From Azohydromonas caseinilytica (GTDB lineage: Bacteria > Pseudomonadota > Gammaproteobacteria > Burkholderiales > Burkholderiaceae_C): 64,000 nucleotides of DNA. Of the stretch, positions 8,491-20,842 are shown one piece after another. The position numbers and the translations under genes were made by a program. The notes under the pieces are model-generated. The model did no database searches. It was not told the DNA's origin and was given only the letters and a program-made list of their open reading frames with translations. Positions within the stretch are counted from its first letter, which is position 1, and each line of letters begins with the position of its first letter. The stretch spans positions 248,001-312,000 of the forward strand of contig NZ_JABBFW010000007.1 of assembly GCF_012927045.1 (NCBI RefSeq), in the 5' to 3' direction.

Positions 8491-8507
8491 CCGCCGGGAA
8501 ACGGCGG
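8491..8507. terminator. GC-rich hairpin downstream of the YkuD-like gene
   Basis: CCGCCG (8491-8496) and CGGCGG (8502-8507) form a perfect 6-bp stem with a 5-base loop, in the gap between the end of the YkuD-like gene and the start of the P450 gene, both on the minus strand. It may terminate the upstream transcript or stabilise its 3' end. No U-tract follows. Confidence 0.3.
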
Positions 8508-8550
8508 AAACCTTCAGGCACGCGCCGCCTTGCCCGGCGCCGCGGCCGCC

Positions 8551-9255
8551 TCAGTCGCTGTCCAGCCCCGCCAGCAGCTGGCGCTCGAACACCGCCGCCA
8601 GCGGCTGGTGCTCCGGCAGCACGTAGATCACGCCGCGCCGGCGGCCCAGCACCGGCTGCACCACCGAGGTGTAGAAGGCCGGATCGACCACCACGCAGCC
8701 CAGCGAGATGCGGTTGTCCGCCGGCGTGGCCGAGGCCAGGCGCCCGGCGCGGCGCTCACGGGCCGGCGCCGGGCGCAGGCGGTGCAGCGCCAGCCCCTCG
8801 GCGTAGTCGAACCACACCAGCAGCTCGCCGGCCAGGTTGCGTCCGGGCTCGGTCTCGAAGCGGCCGGCGGGGGTGGTGCGCTCGTCGGGGCGGATGGCTG
8901 ACAGCGGCTTGCGGCCCACGCCGGGCACCGCGTGGTCGCCCGGCTGCAGGCCCAGCAGCACCGGGGCAGCGCCCAGCACGCGGCCGTCGGGCGCATACAG
9001 CACCAGGCGCGCCTGCTTCTTGTCCACGACAGCAAAAGGGCGTTGACGGTGGTCATTGCTTTCCAGCACACCGCGCGCGAAGCGCTGGGCCTCGTCCTGG
9101 GCCGGTGCATCGGCCGGGCGCGGCGCGGCGTGCAGCACGCCCTCCTGCGTCGGCATCACCCTGGACATCGCCGGCCACGCCAGCATCAGGCCGCTCGCCA
9201 GGGCGCACAGCGCCCGCCCTCCCCTGAACATCGCTTTCCCCCGCTGCGGCGGCAC
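8551..9255 (-). CDS. YkuD-like (L,D-transpeptidase fold) secreted protein with altered active-site motif
   Basis: A 234-residue protein with an N-terminal hydrophobic export signal (residues about 10-32) and a mature part beginning with a Pro/Ala-rich linker. The segment FAVVDKKQARLVLYAPDGRVL is the opening strand pair of a YkuD domain, and the core ends in NRISLGCVVVDP. L,D-transpeptidases normally read S/T-H-G-C around the catalytic cysteine; here Leu replaces His directly before Gly-Cys, although Ser and Cys are kept. The upstream LALHRLRP supplies another histidine. It may be a variant cell-wall enzyme or a domain used for another purpose. Start alternatives are the ATG at 9255 or the one eight codons later. 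Confidence 0.7.
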   Translation of the reverse strand: MPPQRGKAMFRGGRALCALASGLMLAWPAMSRVMPTQEGVLHAAPRPADAPAQDEAQRFARGVLESNDHRQRPFAVVDKKQARLVLYAPDGRVLGAAPVLLGLQPGDHAVPGVGRKPLSAIRPDERTTPAGRFETEPGRNLAGELLVWFDYAEGLALHRLRPAPARERRAGRLASATPADNRISLGCVVVDPAFYTSVVQPVLGRRRGVIYVLPEHQPLAAVFERQLLAGLDSD

Positions 9256-9370
9256 CGCCGGTGCCGCATGGACCAGCCGGACAGGCCGCCCGGCACCTGC
9301 CCAAGATGCTAAGGGGAAAAGCGGTGCGGCCCGGTGGCCCGGACCGCGCTTAATTCACGATTTGGGACGT

Positions 9371-9388
9371 ACTGCCGTCAACGGCAGT
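9371..9388. promoter_or_regulatory. Perfect 8-bp inverted repeat, operator-like
   Basis: ACTGCCGT and ACGGCAGT, separated by CA, form an 18-bp near-perfect palindrome in the gap between the YkuD-like gene (start at 9255) and the small acidic protein gene (end at 9442). On the minus strand it reads through TTGACG, which could be part of a promoter for the YkuD-like gene. A dimeric regulator site is the likeliest meaning; function is not shown. Confidence 0.35.
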
Positions 9389-9441
9389 CAAAAACACCAC
9401 GCGCTGCGGCAAAGGTCGGGGCAGCGGCCCGCCGGCACGCT

Positions 9442-9633
9442 TCAGGCCGGCGGGTTCTGGCGGTGCGCGGGGCCCTCCTGGTCCGAGGGACCCGAGGGGT
9501 TGTTGTGGGCGGGATCGCTGCTGTCCTCATAGCCTTCCCAAGTGTTGTCCAGCGTGGCCTGCGCGCGTTCGGCGGCCTGGACGGCCTCCTTGTCGTCGGG
9601 ATTGACGTCGGGGACTTTGGGTGCGGTGCTCAT
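9442..9633 (-). CDS. Small acidic hydrophilic protein of unknown function
   Basis: A 63-residue protein, rich in Asp, Glu, Pro and Asn, without hydrophobic or cysteine residues and so likely disordered. The start ATG at 9633 is preceded by a clear ribosome-binding site (GGAGAACC just before it). It begins [18 protein letters not shown] and ends in a Gly/Pro/Asn-rich tail. I do not recognise a family. It is divergently placed against the CHASE-domain kinase gene, sharing a 142-bp intergenic region. Similar short hydrophilic proteins in Burkholderiales are often stress- or stationary-phase-induced, but that is only analogy. Confidence 0.55.
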   Translation of the reverse strand: MSTAPKVPDVNPDDKEAVQAAERAQATLDNTWEGYEDSSDPAHNNPSGPSDQEGPAHRQNPPA

Positions 9634-9775
9634 GGGGGTTCTCCAGGGTTCGGTCCTGCCCGACAGTGCGGCAAGCGGCATACCCCGGCGCGATACCGTG
9701 CCGACCAGGCCCTGCCGGCCCCGGGCGCGCCACATGCAGGGGCCCTTTGTCCAAGACCGGACCCGCCACGCCTCC

Positions 9776-12409
<2,634 letters not shown>

Positions 12410-12564
12410 GCCGGGTTATCGAAGCCGGACGTCCAATACGCCTGCCAAAACCTCAATTTCAATATGTTGAGAGGCGGGTGAAACAGTGGTTCCAAAGCCT
12501 TGATAAAGGGCCAATGCAATTGCGGGCTGGCAGGAAAGGGTTTGAAAAACTAGCCTAATACCTT

Positions 12565-12580
12565 GCGCGTTATCACGCGC
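12565..12580. promoter_or_regulatory. Palindrome upstream of the first PEP-CTERM gene
   Basis: GCGCGT-TATC-ACGCGC is a perfect 6-bp inverted repeat lying 44 bases before the PEP-CTERM start codon, in a 214-bp gap of lower G+C than its surroundings. The gap also holds TTGAAA at 12542 and an AT-rich TTATTAATT at 12582, possible promoter parts without good spacing. A regulator site is plausible, unproven. Confidence 0.35.
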
Positions 12581-12623
12581 CTTATTAATTCCAGTGTGCT
12601 GGCGCGTCTGAAAGGAAGTACCG

Positions 12624-13802
12624 ATGTTGCAACGCTGCTGCCTGACGGGCTTGGCCGTGGCGGCCACGCTCGCTTTTACCACTGCCACGGCCCGGGCCGA
12701 ATTGCGCTACCGGCTCCAGGAACTGGCGAACTACGGCGCCGTCGCCAACGCCGGCCCTCCCGGGCCGGTGGACTATTTCGTTCCCAGTGCCATCAACAAC
12801 CACGGCTTGGTCGTTGGCCTGCGGCAGCAGGAGGTCTACGACGAGATAAAGGATTACATAGAAACCGCCTACATTTACGGCGGCACCCGGCTGGAGCCGC
12901 TGCCCGGCAGCGACGCCTTCCACGAATCCCATGCGGCCGGCATCAACGACCGCGGCCAGATCATCGGCGGGTTTCGCATGCGGCATACCCCGGGGCAAAC
13001 GCCGTTTCTCTACGCCAATGGCCACTACCTGGATTTGCGTGTCGAGGGTACGGAAATCGAGAATCGAACGACCGGCATCAACGCCTCGGGGCAGGTCGTG
13101 GGTGACGCCAACGGCCGGGCGTTTTTCTTCGACGGCACGCGCTCCCGGTATATGGATATTCCCGGCGCCCTCGGGTCCAACGCCGAGGCGCTCAACGACC
13201 ATGGTGCGGTGGTGGGCAATGCCTACTTTAATGCACCCGGTGGCGGTTATGACTTTCGCGCCTTCGTGCACGACGGGCAGAACGTGAAATTCCTGCCAAA
13301 CCCGCTGCGGGATTTCGGGACCCCGGAGATGGTCGACATTAACAATGCCGGGCAGATGGTCGCCAACGTGGTCAATGGCGAGCGACGGGCGCGCCGCTCC
13401 TTGATTTACGAGGCGGATGGCCGGTTCACCGACCTGGGCAACTTCTCGGCACGCTGGGAGGAGACCGTCGTGGAGAGCCTGAATGACCGGGGCTGGGCCG
13501 TCGGCCACTCCAGGGGCGACACCTGCTTCGACTTCAGCTGCAACCAGGCGTTCCTGTGGCGCAACGGGCGGATGGTGAGCCTCAACGATCTCGTGCTCGT
13601 GTCCCCGGACGAGCAGTGGCACCTCAGCCGCGCGACGGACATCAACGAGCGGGGCCAGATCGTGGGCAGTGGCTGGCACGGCGGCTCCTTCAGCGCGTAC
13701 CTGCTGACCCCCGTGCCCGAGCCGCGGAGCTGGGCCCTGCTGCTGGCCGGGCTGGGCCTGGTCGGCGCCGTGGCGCGGCGCCGGCCGGCGCGCGGGCGCT
13801 GA
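12624..13802 (+). CDS. PEP-CTERM protein with HAF-type repeats (paralogue 1)
   Basis: A 392-residue exported protein. A signal peptide (about 1-24, ATARA end) precedes seven or so degenerate repeats of the form I-N-x-x-G-Q-x-V-G, e.g. INDRGQIIGG, INASGQVVGD, INNAGQMVAN and INERGQIVGS, each followed by a phrase like AFLWRNGRMVSLNDL. This is the HAF family of extracellular repeats, probably a beta-propeller. The C-terminus is a PEP-CTERM sorting tag: VPEPRSWALLL, a hydrophobic helix and an Arg-rich tail. Such tags are recognised by exosortase; no exosortase gene is in the window. It lies convergent to the helicase gene. Two related tandem genes are at 54031 and 55248. Confidence 0.85.
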   Translation: MLQRCCLTGLAVAATLAFTTATARAELRYRLQELANYGAVANAGPPGPVDYFVPSAINNHGLVVGLRQQEVYDEIKDYIETAYIYGGTRLEPLPGSDAFHESHAAGINDRGQIIGGFRMRHTPGQTPFLYANGHYLDLRVEGTEIENRTTGINASGQVVGDANGRAFFFDGTRSRYMDIPGALGSNAEALNDHGAVVGNAYFNAPGGGYDFRAFVHDGQNVKFLPNPLRDFGTPEMVDINNAGQMVANVVNGERRARRSLIYEADGRFTDLGNFSARWEETVVESLNDRGWAVGHSRGDTCFDFSCNQAFLWRNGRMVSLNDLVLVSPDEQWHLSRATDINERGQIVGSGWHGGSFSAYLLTPVPEPRSWALLLAGLGLVGAVARRRPARGR

Positions 13803-13833
13803 GGCCGGCCTCCGGCGCCCTGGCGGCTGCCCG

Positions 13834-16050
<2,217 letters not shown>

Positions 16051-16133
16051 GCGGCTGATTGTGGTCCGGGAAAAAGGCCTCCCCGGCAGCGGCACAATCC
16101 GGGGTTTTGCTTGCTCGTTTCCTGAGCCTGCCC

Positions 16134-17798
16134 ATGACGAATCCCGAGACGCCTGCAACGCCGCCTGCCGCCGCCGCAGGGCAACCGACCGACCGACCCG
16201 ATGCCGTCGCGCCCGCCGCGGCTGCCGCCGTGCCCGAGACGCCGGTGACGCCGACCACACCCGCCGCTGCGCCCGAAACCGCCGCCACGGGCGGGGCCGA
16301 GGCCGCGGCGGCGGACAGCCCCGGCGCGCAGGACACCCCGACGCCGGCCGAGGCGCCGGCGCAAGGTGAGACGCCTGAAGCCCAGGAGGCTGCCGCACCG
16401 GCGCCGGCGGACGCAGCCGCCGCGCCGGAGGCCGATGCCGACGCTGCCGCGGCGCCCGCCGAGGGCCAGGCCCAGACGCCCACCGCCCCCGAGCAGGCGG
16501 GCACGGCCCCGGATGCTGCCCAGGAAGCCGCCGCCCCGGCCGCGCCGCGCCTGGACGTGGCCGCCGCAGCCAAGGAGCTGGCCGAGCTGTTCCCGGCGCT
16601 GTTCGGCGGCAAGGGCCCGCTCAAGCCGCTGAAGCTGCGCATCCAGGCCGACATCCAGCAGCGCGCACCGGGCCGCTTCACCAAGGGGCTGCTGTCGGCC
16701 TTCCTGCGCCGCCACACCGGCAGCACGCCCTACCTGATCGCGCTCACGCGCTCCAAGGAGCGCTTCGACCTCGACGGCCAGCCCGCCGGCGAGGTGAGCG
16801 AGGAGCACCGCGTTGCCGCGCAGCAGGAAGTCGCGCGCCGCCGCGAGCTGCGCCAGGCCCGCATGCAGGCCGAGGCGGCGGCACGTCCGCAACCGACGCC
16901 GGGCGAGGCTGGCCAGCCGGGCGCCCTGCGTCCGGAGCGTCCGCGGCGCGAGGGTCGTCCCGGTGCGCCGGGCCGCCAGGGCGAAGGCGCCCAGCAGACC
17001 GGCCAGCGCCCGCCGCGCGACGGCGAGCGTGCCCAGGGCGAAGGCCAGCGTCCGCGCCGCGAGGGCGACCGCCCGCGCCGCCAGGACGGCGGCCGGCCGG
17101 GGGCGCAGGAGCGGGGCGAGCGGCGTCCGCCGCAACAAGGCCAGGGCCAGCCGCGTCGTCAGGACGGCGCGCCCGCCGGCCAGGCGCCGCGCGGCCGTGA
17201 CGAGCGTCCGCGCCGCGAGCGCGAGGGCGGCCGGCCGGGCGGCGAGCAGCGCCGGCCGGAGCACCGCGCCGAGCGGGGTGACATGCTGCGCCGCGACATG
17301 GACGCGCCGGTGCGCGAGACCGACCCGCAGCGCCGCGAGCGCGCGCTGCTGCTGCGCGACTTCGAGCGCACCACGCTGTCGATGACCAACTTCTGCGTGC
17401 TCAAGGGCATCAAGCCCGAGGCGCTGGAGGCTCAGCTGACGCTGGCGCGCCAGGAGGCCCGCGAGCGTCCCGCACTGCCGCCGCGTGCCGAGGCGGGCTC
17501 GCGCCGCGACGGCGCGCCGTCGCAGCCGCGCGAGGAGCGCGGGCGCCGTGAAGGCGGCGCACCTAGCGGCCGGCCCGAGGGTGGCCGCCGTGAGGGCGGC
17601 GCGGCTCAGGCCGGAGAGCGCCGCCCCGACCGCGGCGGCGCCCAAGGCAGCCCGCCGCAACAGGGCGGTGATCCGCGCCCCGCACCCGAGGCCAAGGCGC
17701 CGGCCAACGCGGCGCCCGATGCGCCGGCCCCGGTGGAAGCCGGGGCCGAACCGGCCGTGTCCCAGCCGGCACCGGGCGGCGAGGCGCCGCAGGCCTGA
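16134..17798 (+). CDS. ProQ/FinO-domain RNA chaperone with very long disordered arms
   Basis: A 554-residue protein, more than twice the length of E. coli ProQ. Residues 1-138 are almost entirely Ala, Pro, Thr, Glu and Gly (acidic, disordered). The ProQ/FinO core lies at about 140-240: AKELAELFPALFGGKGPLKP, LKLRIQADI, KGLLSAFLRRHTGSTPYL. From 280 to 415 there is an Arg/Gly/Pro-rich tract built from repeats such as RPRREGDRPRRQ, then a short helical part (RDFERTTLSMTNFCVLKG, near 405-425), and another RG/Pro tail. The ATG at 16134 was chosen since upstream codons are promoter-like. The MOSC gene starts one base after its stop. The core binds structured RNA in this family; the arms probably add nonspecific RNA binding. 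Confidence 0.87.
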   Translation: MTNPETPATPPAAAAGQPTDRPDAVAPAAAAAVPETPVTPTTPAAAPETAATGGAEAAAADSPGAQDTPTPAEAPAQGETPEAQEAAAPAPADAAAAPEADADAAAAPAEGQAQTPTAPEQAGTAPDAAQEAAAPAAPRLDVAAAAKELAELFPALFGGKGPLKPLKLRIQADIQQRAPGRFTKGLLSAFLRRHTGSTPYLIALTRSKERFDLDGQPAGEVSEEHRVAAQQEVARRRELRQARMQAEAAARPQPTPGEAGQPGALRPERPRREGRPGAPGRQGEGAQQTGQRPPRDGERAQGEGQRPRREGDRPRRQDGGRPGAQERGERRPPQQGQGQPRRQDGAPAGQAPRGRDERPRREREGGRPGGEQRRPEHRAERGDMLRRDMDAPVRETDPQRRERALLLRDFERTTLSMTNFCVLKGIKPEALEAQLTLARQEARERPALPPRAEAGSRRDGAPSQPREERGRREGGAPSGRPEGGRREGGAAQAGERRPDRGGAQGSPPQQGGDPRPAPEAKAPANAAPDAPAPVEAGAEPAVSQPAPGGEAPQA

Positions 17799-17799
17799 G

Positions 17800-18354
17800 A
17801 TGCTGCTGCGCGAGCTACTGGCTCGCGTGCCGGGCCCGGGGCGGCTGGAGGCGATCTGGCTGCGCCCGGCGCGCGGAGCCGCCGCAGTCGGTGTGCCGGA
17901 AGCGCTGGTGCTGGCTGGGCACGGCCTGCAGGGTGACCGCAGCGCCGCGGGACGTGGCGGCGGGCGGCGGCAGGTGACGCTGCTGCAGCAGGAGCATCTG
18001 CCGGTGGTGGCCGCGCTGCTGGGCCGTCCGGCGCTGGAGGCATCGCTGCTGCGGCGCAATCTGGTGGTGTCCGGCCTGAACCTGCTGGCGGCACGCAGCC
18101 CGCTGCCGGCCGTGCCGTTGCGGTTGTGGCTGGGCGACGAGGTCGAGCTGGAAGTGACGGGGCCGTGCGAGCCCTGCTCGCGCATGGAAGAGGCGCTGGG
18201 CGCGGGCGGCTATGCCGCGCTGCGCGGCCATGGCGGCGTCACGGCACGCGTGCTGCGCGGTGGCCGCATCCGGGTGGGCGACGCGGTGCGCTGCGTCGCC
18301 GGCCCCGGCCCGGACGAGGGCGCAGCCGCCCAGGCGGCCTTACCGCTGGACTGA
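17800..18354 (+). CDS. MOSC-domain protein (YiiM-like)
   Basis: A 184-residue cytoplasmic protein of the MOSC superfamily (molybdenum cofactor sulfurase C-terminal), a fold that handles reactive sulfur or binds molybdenum cofactor. Landmarks are GHGLQGDRSA near 45, RNLVVSGLNLLA near 87, a GDEVELEVTGPCEPCSRMEE segment with a conserved Cys near 130, and RGHGGVTARVLRGG. The start codon lies one base after the stop of the ProQ-like gene, so the two are co-transcribed. A link to the formate dehydrogenase 30 kb away, which needs Mo/W cofactor, is possible but there is no direct evidence. Some MOSC proteins reduce N-hydroxylated compounds. Confidence 0.82.
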   Translation: MLLRELLARVPGPGRLEAIWLRPARGAAAVGVPEALVLAGHGLQGDRSAAGRGGGRRQVTLLQQEHLPVVAALLGRPALEASLLRRNLVVSGLNLLAARSPLPAVPLRLWLGDEVELEVTGPCEPCSRMEEALGAGGYAALRGHGGVTARVLRGGRIRVGDAVRCVAGPGPDEGAAAQAALPLD

Positions 18355-18438
18355 AGGCGCACCGGGGTCCGGCGCGGCTGGCAGCGCACCGGAGCGGCGG
18401 GGTTCAGACGCGCGCCTGCGGCCGAAGCCGGCCCGCGC

Positions 18439-18720
18439 TCAGGCAGCCGGGTCGGGCGTCGCAGGTGCGGCCGTCACCTCGGGCGCCAGCACGGCCGCAG
18501 GCAGCACCGTGCCCAGCGCCAGAGCCTTGCAGGAGGGCTTGCACACCATGTGCACGCGGCCCAGCAGCCGTTGGCTCTGCAACTGGTCGGCCGAGCGGTG
18601 CTGGCCGCACTTGAAGCACGAGCGCGTCTGGCCCCGCCCGCTGAAAGGCGAGCCCGAAACCTTGCTGGCATAGCGCAGGCCGTCGTCCTTGATGCGTGTG
18701 GTCGTGTCCTTGGTCGTCAT
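18439..18720 (-). CDS. Small zinc-ribbon-like protein of unknown function
   Basis: A 93-residue protein. After a basic N-terminus (TTKDTTTRIKDDGLRYASK) comes RSCFKCGQHR, then LLGRVHMVCKPSCK, giving a C-x2-C ... C-x3-C arrangement that can hold one zinc ion. The tail is Ala/Pro/Val-rich and probably disordered. The start at 18720 was chosen because the upstream frame shows no family-like sequence and the basic start is natural. The pattern recurs, as far as I recall, as a conserved hypothetical in Burkholderiales; no function is known to me. It is transcribed convergently to the MOSC gene, 84 bases away. Confidence 0.6.
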   Translation of the reverse strand: MTTKDTTTRIKDDGLRYASKVSGSPFSGRGQTRSCFKCGQHRSADQLQSQRLLGRVHMVCKPSCKALALGTVLPAAVLAPEVTAAPATPDPAA

Positions 18721-19308
18721 GAGCGCGGCATGGAGTGCGAGTCCATTGTCAAGGTGACGCAGCGCCTGGGCTGCGCGCGACAGGTCGAATCCGGCATCTG
18801 CACACGGCGCTGGCGGCTCCACCACATCGACTTGCAGCCCATGCTGCAACTGCACTATGGCTTTGAACTAACAACCTGCGGTTTGACACAACACAAGTGT
18901 TGAAAGCCAAGGTGTACTGAACGCAAGGAATATCACGTCCTCACGCAGTTCTTACGCTTTTTCCTATTTCTTCCTCAAAACACGCAGTTCGCACGTTCAA
19001 AACAGGAACGGGCCCGGAAAAAACGCTGCACCAGGCAACGCTCGGTCGTTAGTTCGGATCAATGCTTGAAGCCTCCGCGTCGCACGAGTTCCATGTACGT
19101 GGCGCGATGTCGCACCGGACGGGCTGCGGTGCAAAGCCTGCAAGCCGGCTCGGTCGTCCACCTGGGACACCGCCAACAGCCGGACAACCGGCAGGCCCGG
19201 GCGTGTCGCCGCCCCACCCATTGACCGGTACCGCTGGCGGGATTCCGGCAAGCGTGAAGGAACGTCTCTTGCCGCAGCCGGCGTCTTGGCCACCGCTTCG
19301 ACGCCGTC
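18721..19308. other. 588-bp gene-free region between divergent genes, partly AT-rich
   Basis: No convincing gene was found between the zinc-ribbon gene (minus) and the alcohol dehydrogenase gene (plus). The middle (about 18850-19030) is markedly lower in G+C. It contains TTGACA at 18883-18888 directly followed by a perfect inverted repeat CAACAC-AA-GTGTTG at 18889-18902, a possible promoter/operator pair, but no good -10 box at the right spacing. Short open frames on both strands (e.g. 19062-19457 plus) look like chance. Confidence 0.5.
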
Positions 19309-20325
19309 ATGACCTCGATTTCCGCCTGGGCCGCGCCAGCGGCCGGACAGCCGCTGCAACGCTACAGCTTCGACCCCGGCCCGCTGGGGGCGCAGGAGGT
19401 GGAGATCGCCGTCGAGCACTGCGGGCTGTGCCACTCCGATCTGTCGATGCTCGATGACGAGTGGGGCCAGAGCCGGTACCCCCTGGTGCCCGGCCATGAG
19501 GCCGTGGGCCGCGTGGTCGCGCTGGGCGAGGAGGCGCTGGGGCTGACGCTGGGCCAGCGCGTGGGGCTGGGCTGGACGGCATCGAGCTGCATGCACTGCC
19601 GCTGGTGCCTGGGCGGCGACCAGCAGCTGTGCCCGAAAGCGCAAGGCACCATCGTCGGTCGCCACGGTGCCTTCGCCGAGCGGGTGCGCGCGCACTGGGC
19701 CTGGGTGGTGCCGCTGCCCGAGGCGCTGGACCCGGCCAGCGCCGGGCCGCTGCTGTGTGGCGGCATCACCGTGTTCACTCCCCTGCACGATCTGGCGCTG
19801 CCGCCCACCGCGCACGTGGGCGTGGTCGGCATCGGCGGGCTGGGCCACCTGGCGCTGCAGTTCGCCTCGGCCTGGGGCTGCGAGGTGACGGCCTTCTCCT
19901 CCAGCGCGTCTAAGCATGCCGAGGCGCTGCGCCTGGGCGCCCACCGCGTGGTGGACAGCACCGACCCCGCGGCCATGGCCGCGATCGCCGGCACCCTGGA
20001 CCTCATCATCTACACCGCCAATGCCGCGCTGGACTGGGAGGCGCTGATGGCCACGTTGGCGCCGCGCGGGCGGCTGCATGTGGTGGGCGCGGTGCTGCAG
20101 CCCATCGCGGTGTCGGCCTTCACGCTCATCGGCGGCTTCAAGAGCGTCTCGGGCTCGCCCACCGGCTCGCGCGGCGACATCGAGGCCATGCTCGACTTCA
20201 CCGCCCGCCACCGCGTCGAAGCGCTGGTGGAGCGCTTTCCCATGAGCGGCGTCAACGAGGCGCTGGCGCACCTGCGCGCCGGCAAGGCACGCTACCGCGT
20301 GGTGCTGGACGCGGATTTCGACTGA
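19309..20325 (+). CDS. Zinc-dependent NAD(P)H alcohol/aldehyde dehydrogenase (YahK/cinnamyl-ADH group)
   Basis: A 338-residue medium-chain dehydrogenase/reductase. Catalytic zinc ligands are Cys in CGLCHSD (near 39), His in PGHE and a later Cys; the structural zinc site is CMHCRWC plus QQLC. The Rossmann nucleotide fold follows with VGIGGLGHLALQFA (near 180), and FSSSASKHAEAL after the second strand, where Ser/Lys residues suggest NADP rather than NAD preference. The order fits YahK/Ahr-type aldehyde reductases that use NADPH on varied aldehydes. It stands alone with the small 70-residue gene downstream. No strong ribosome-binding site is seen, but no better start exists. Confidence 0.87.
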   Translation: MTSISAWAAPAAGQPLQRYSFDPGPLGAQEVEIAVEHCGLCHSDLSMLDDEWGQSRYPLVPGHEAVGRVVALGEEALGLTLGQRVGLGWTASSCMHCRWCLGGDQQLCPKAQGTIVGRHGAFAERVRAHWAWVVPLPEALDPASAGPLLCGGITVFTPLHDLALPPTAHVGVVGIGGLGHLALQFASAWGCEVTAFSSSASKHAEALRLGAHRVVDSTDPAAMAAIAGTLDLIIYTANAALDWEALMATLAPRGRLHVVGAVLQPIAVSAFTLIGGFKSVSGSPTGSRGDIEAMLDFTARHRVEALVERFPMSGVNEALAHLRAGKARYRVVLDADFD

Positions 20326-20432
20326 CAGGGGCCCAACCCGGGCCACCCGGCACCTTCCCGGAGCCGGTACCCGGGAAACACGGCATGCCGGTTGCTGCTC
20401 TTGAGGCTTCCCTTCGGCAAGGAGAACCCGCC

Positions 20433-20645
20433 ATGAGCAAGACAGCACGCATCACCGGCCAAGTCGAGTACCGGGAAGGCGACGGCCCGGGACTGCCCAT
20501 CCGGCCCGGCCTGGTGGAGTACGAGGAAAGCGACGAGGACGTCACGGTGAGCTGGGAGGACGGCGACTACCGCGGCTCCGCCGCCATGCCGCGCAGCGAG
20601 TGGCAGCGTTTCCTCAGCAGCCGCGACATCGAGCTGCTTGATTGA
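20433..20645 (+). CDS. Small conserved beta-rich protein of unknown function
   Basis: A 70-residue protein with alternating charged and hydrophobic residues (TARITGQVEYREGDG, YEESDEDVTVSWEDGDYRG, QRFLSSRDIELLD), predicted to be a compact all-beta domain. The start ATG at 20433 is preceded by AAGGAGAACCCGCC, an excellent ribosome-binding site; an earlier in-frame ATG at 20385 lacks one. It is net acidic and has no cysteine or signal. I recognise it only as a hypothetical that recurs in related bacteria. It sits 107 bases after the alcohol dehydrogenase gene and may share its transcript. Confidence 0.62.
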   Translation: MSKTARITGQVEYREGDGPGLPIRPGLVEYEESDEDVTVSWEDGDYRGSAAMPRSEWQRFLSSRDIELLD

Positions 20646-20655
20646 GGGCCAGCCG

Positions 20656-20680
20656 GCCAGGGCTCCGTCGGGGCCCTGGC
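20656..20680 (+). terminator. Strong GC hairpin after the 70-residue gene
   Basis: GCCAGGGC (20656-20663) and GCCCTGGC (20673-20680) form a perfect 8-bp stem with a 9-base loop, starting 10 bases after the stop codon at 20645. The position suits termination or 3' end protection; there is no U-tract. Confidence 0.4.
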
Positions 20681-20842
20681 GAGCCCTGCGCCGCCGGGTA
20701 TCCAGGCCCCGGCGGCAAGCGCCTGCGCGGAAGTGCCCAAGCCATGGGCCAAGGCCGGCGCGGTACCCGGCAGACTGAGCTATCGTCGCTCCAACGGCGG
20801 CCCAGCGTTGCTGCCGCAACCGAATCGCACAGGGAGAAGTTG

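Noticed and set aside
12410-12623. Sigma-54 promoter of the type that controls some PEP-CTERM genes
   Set aside because: Sequences around TGGCAGGAAAGGGTTTGA lack the GG-N10-GC spacing, and no good match stands before the tandem copies.
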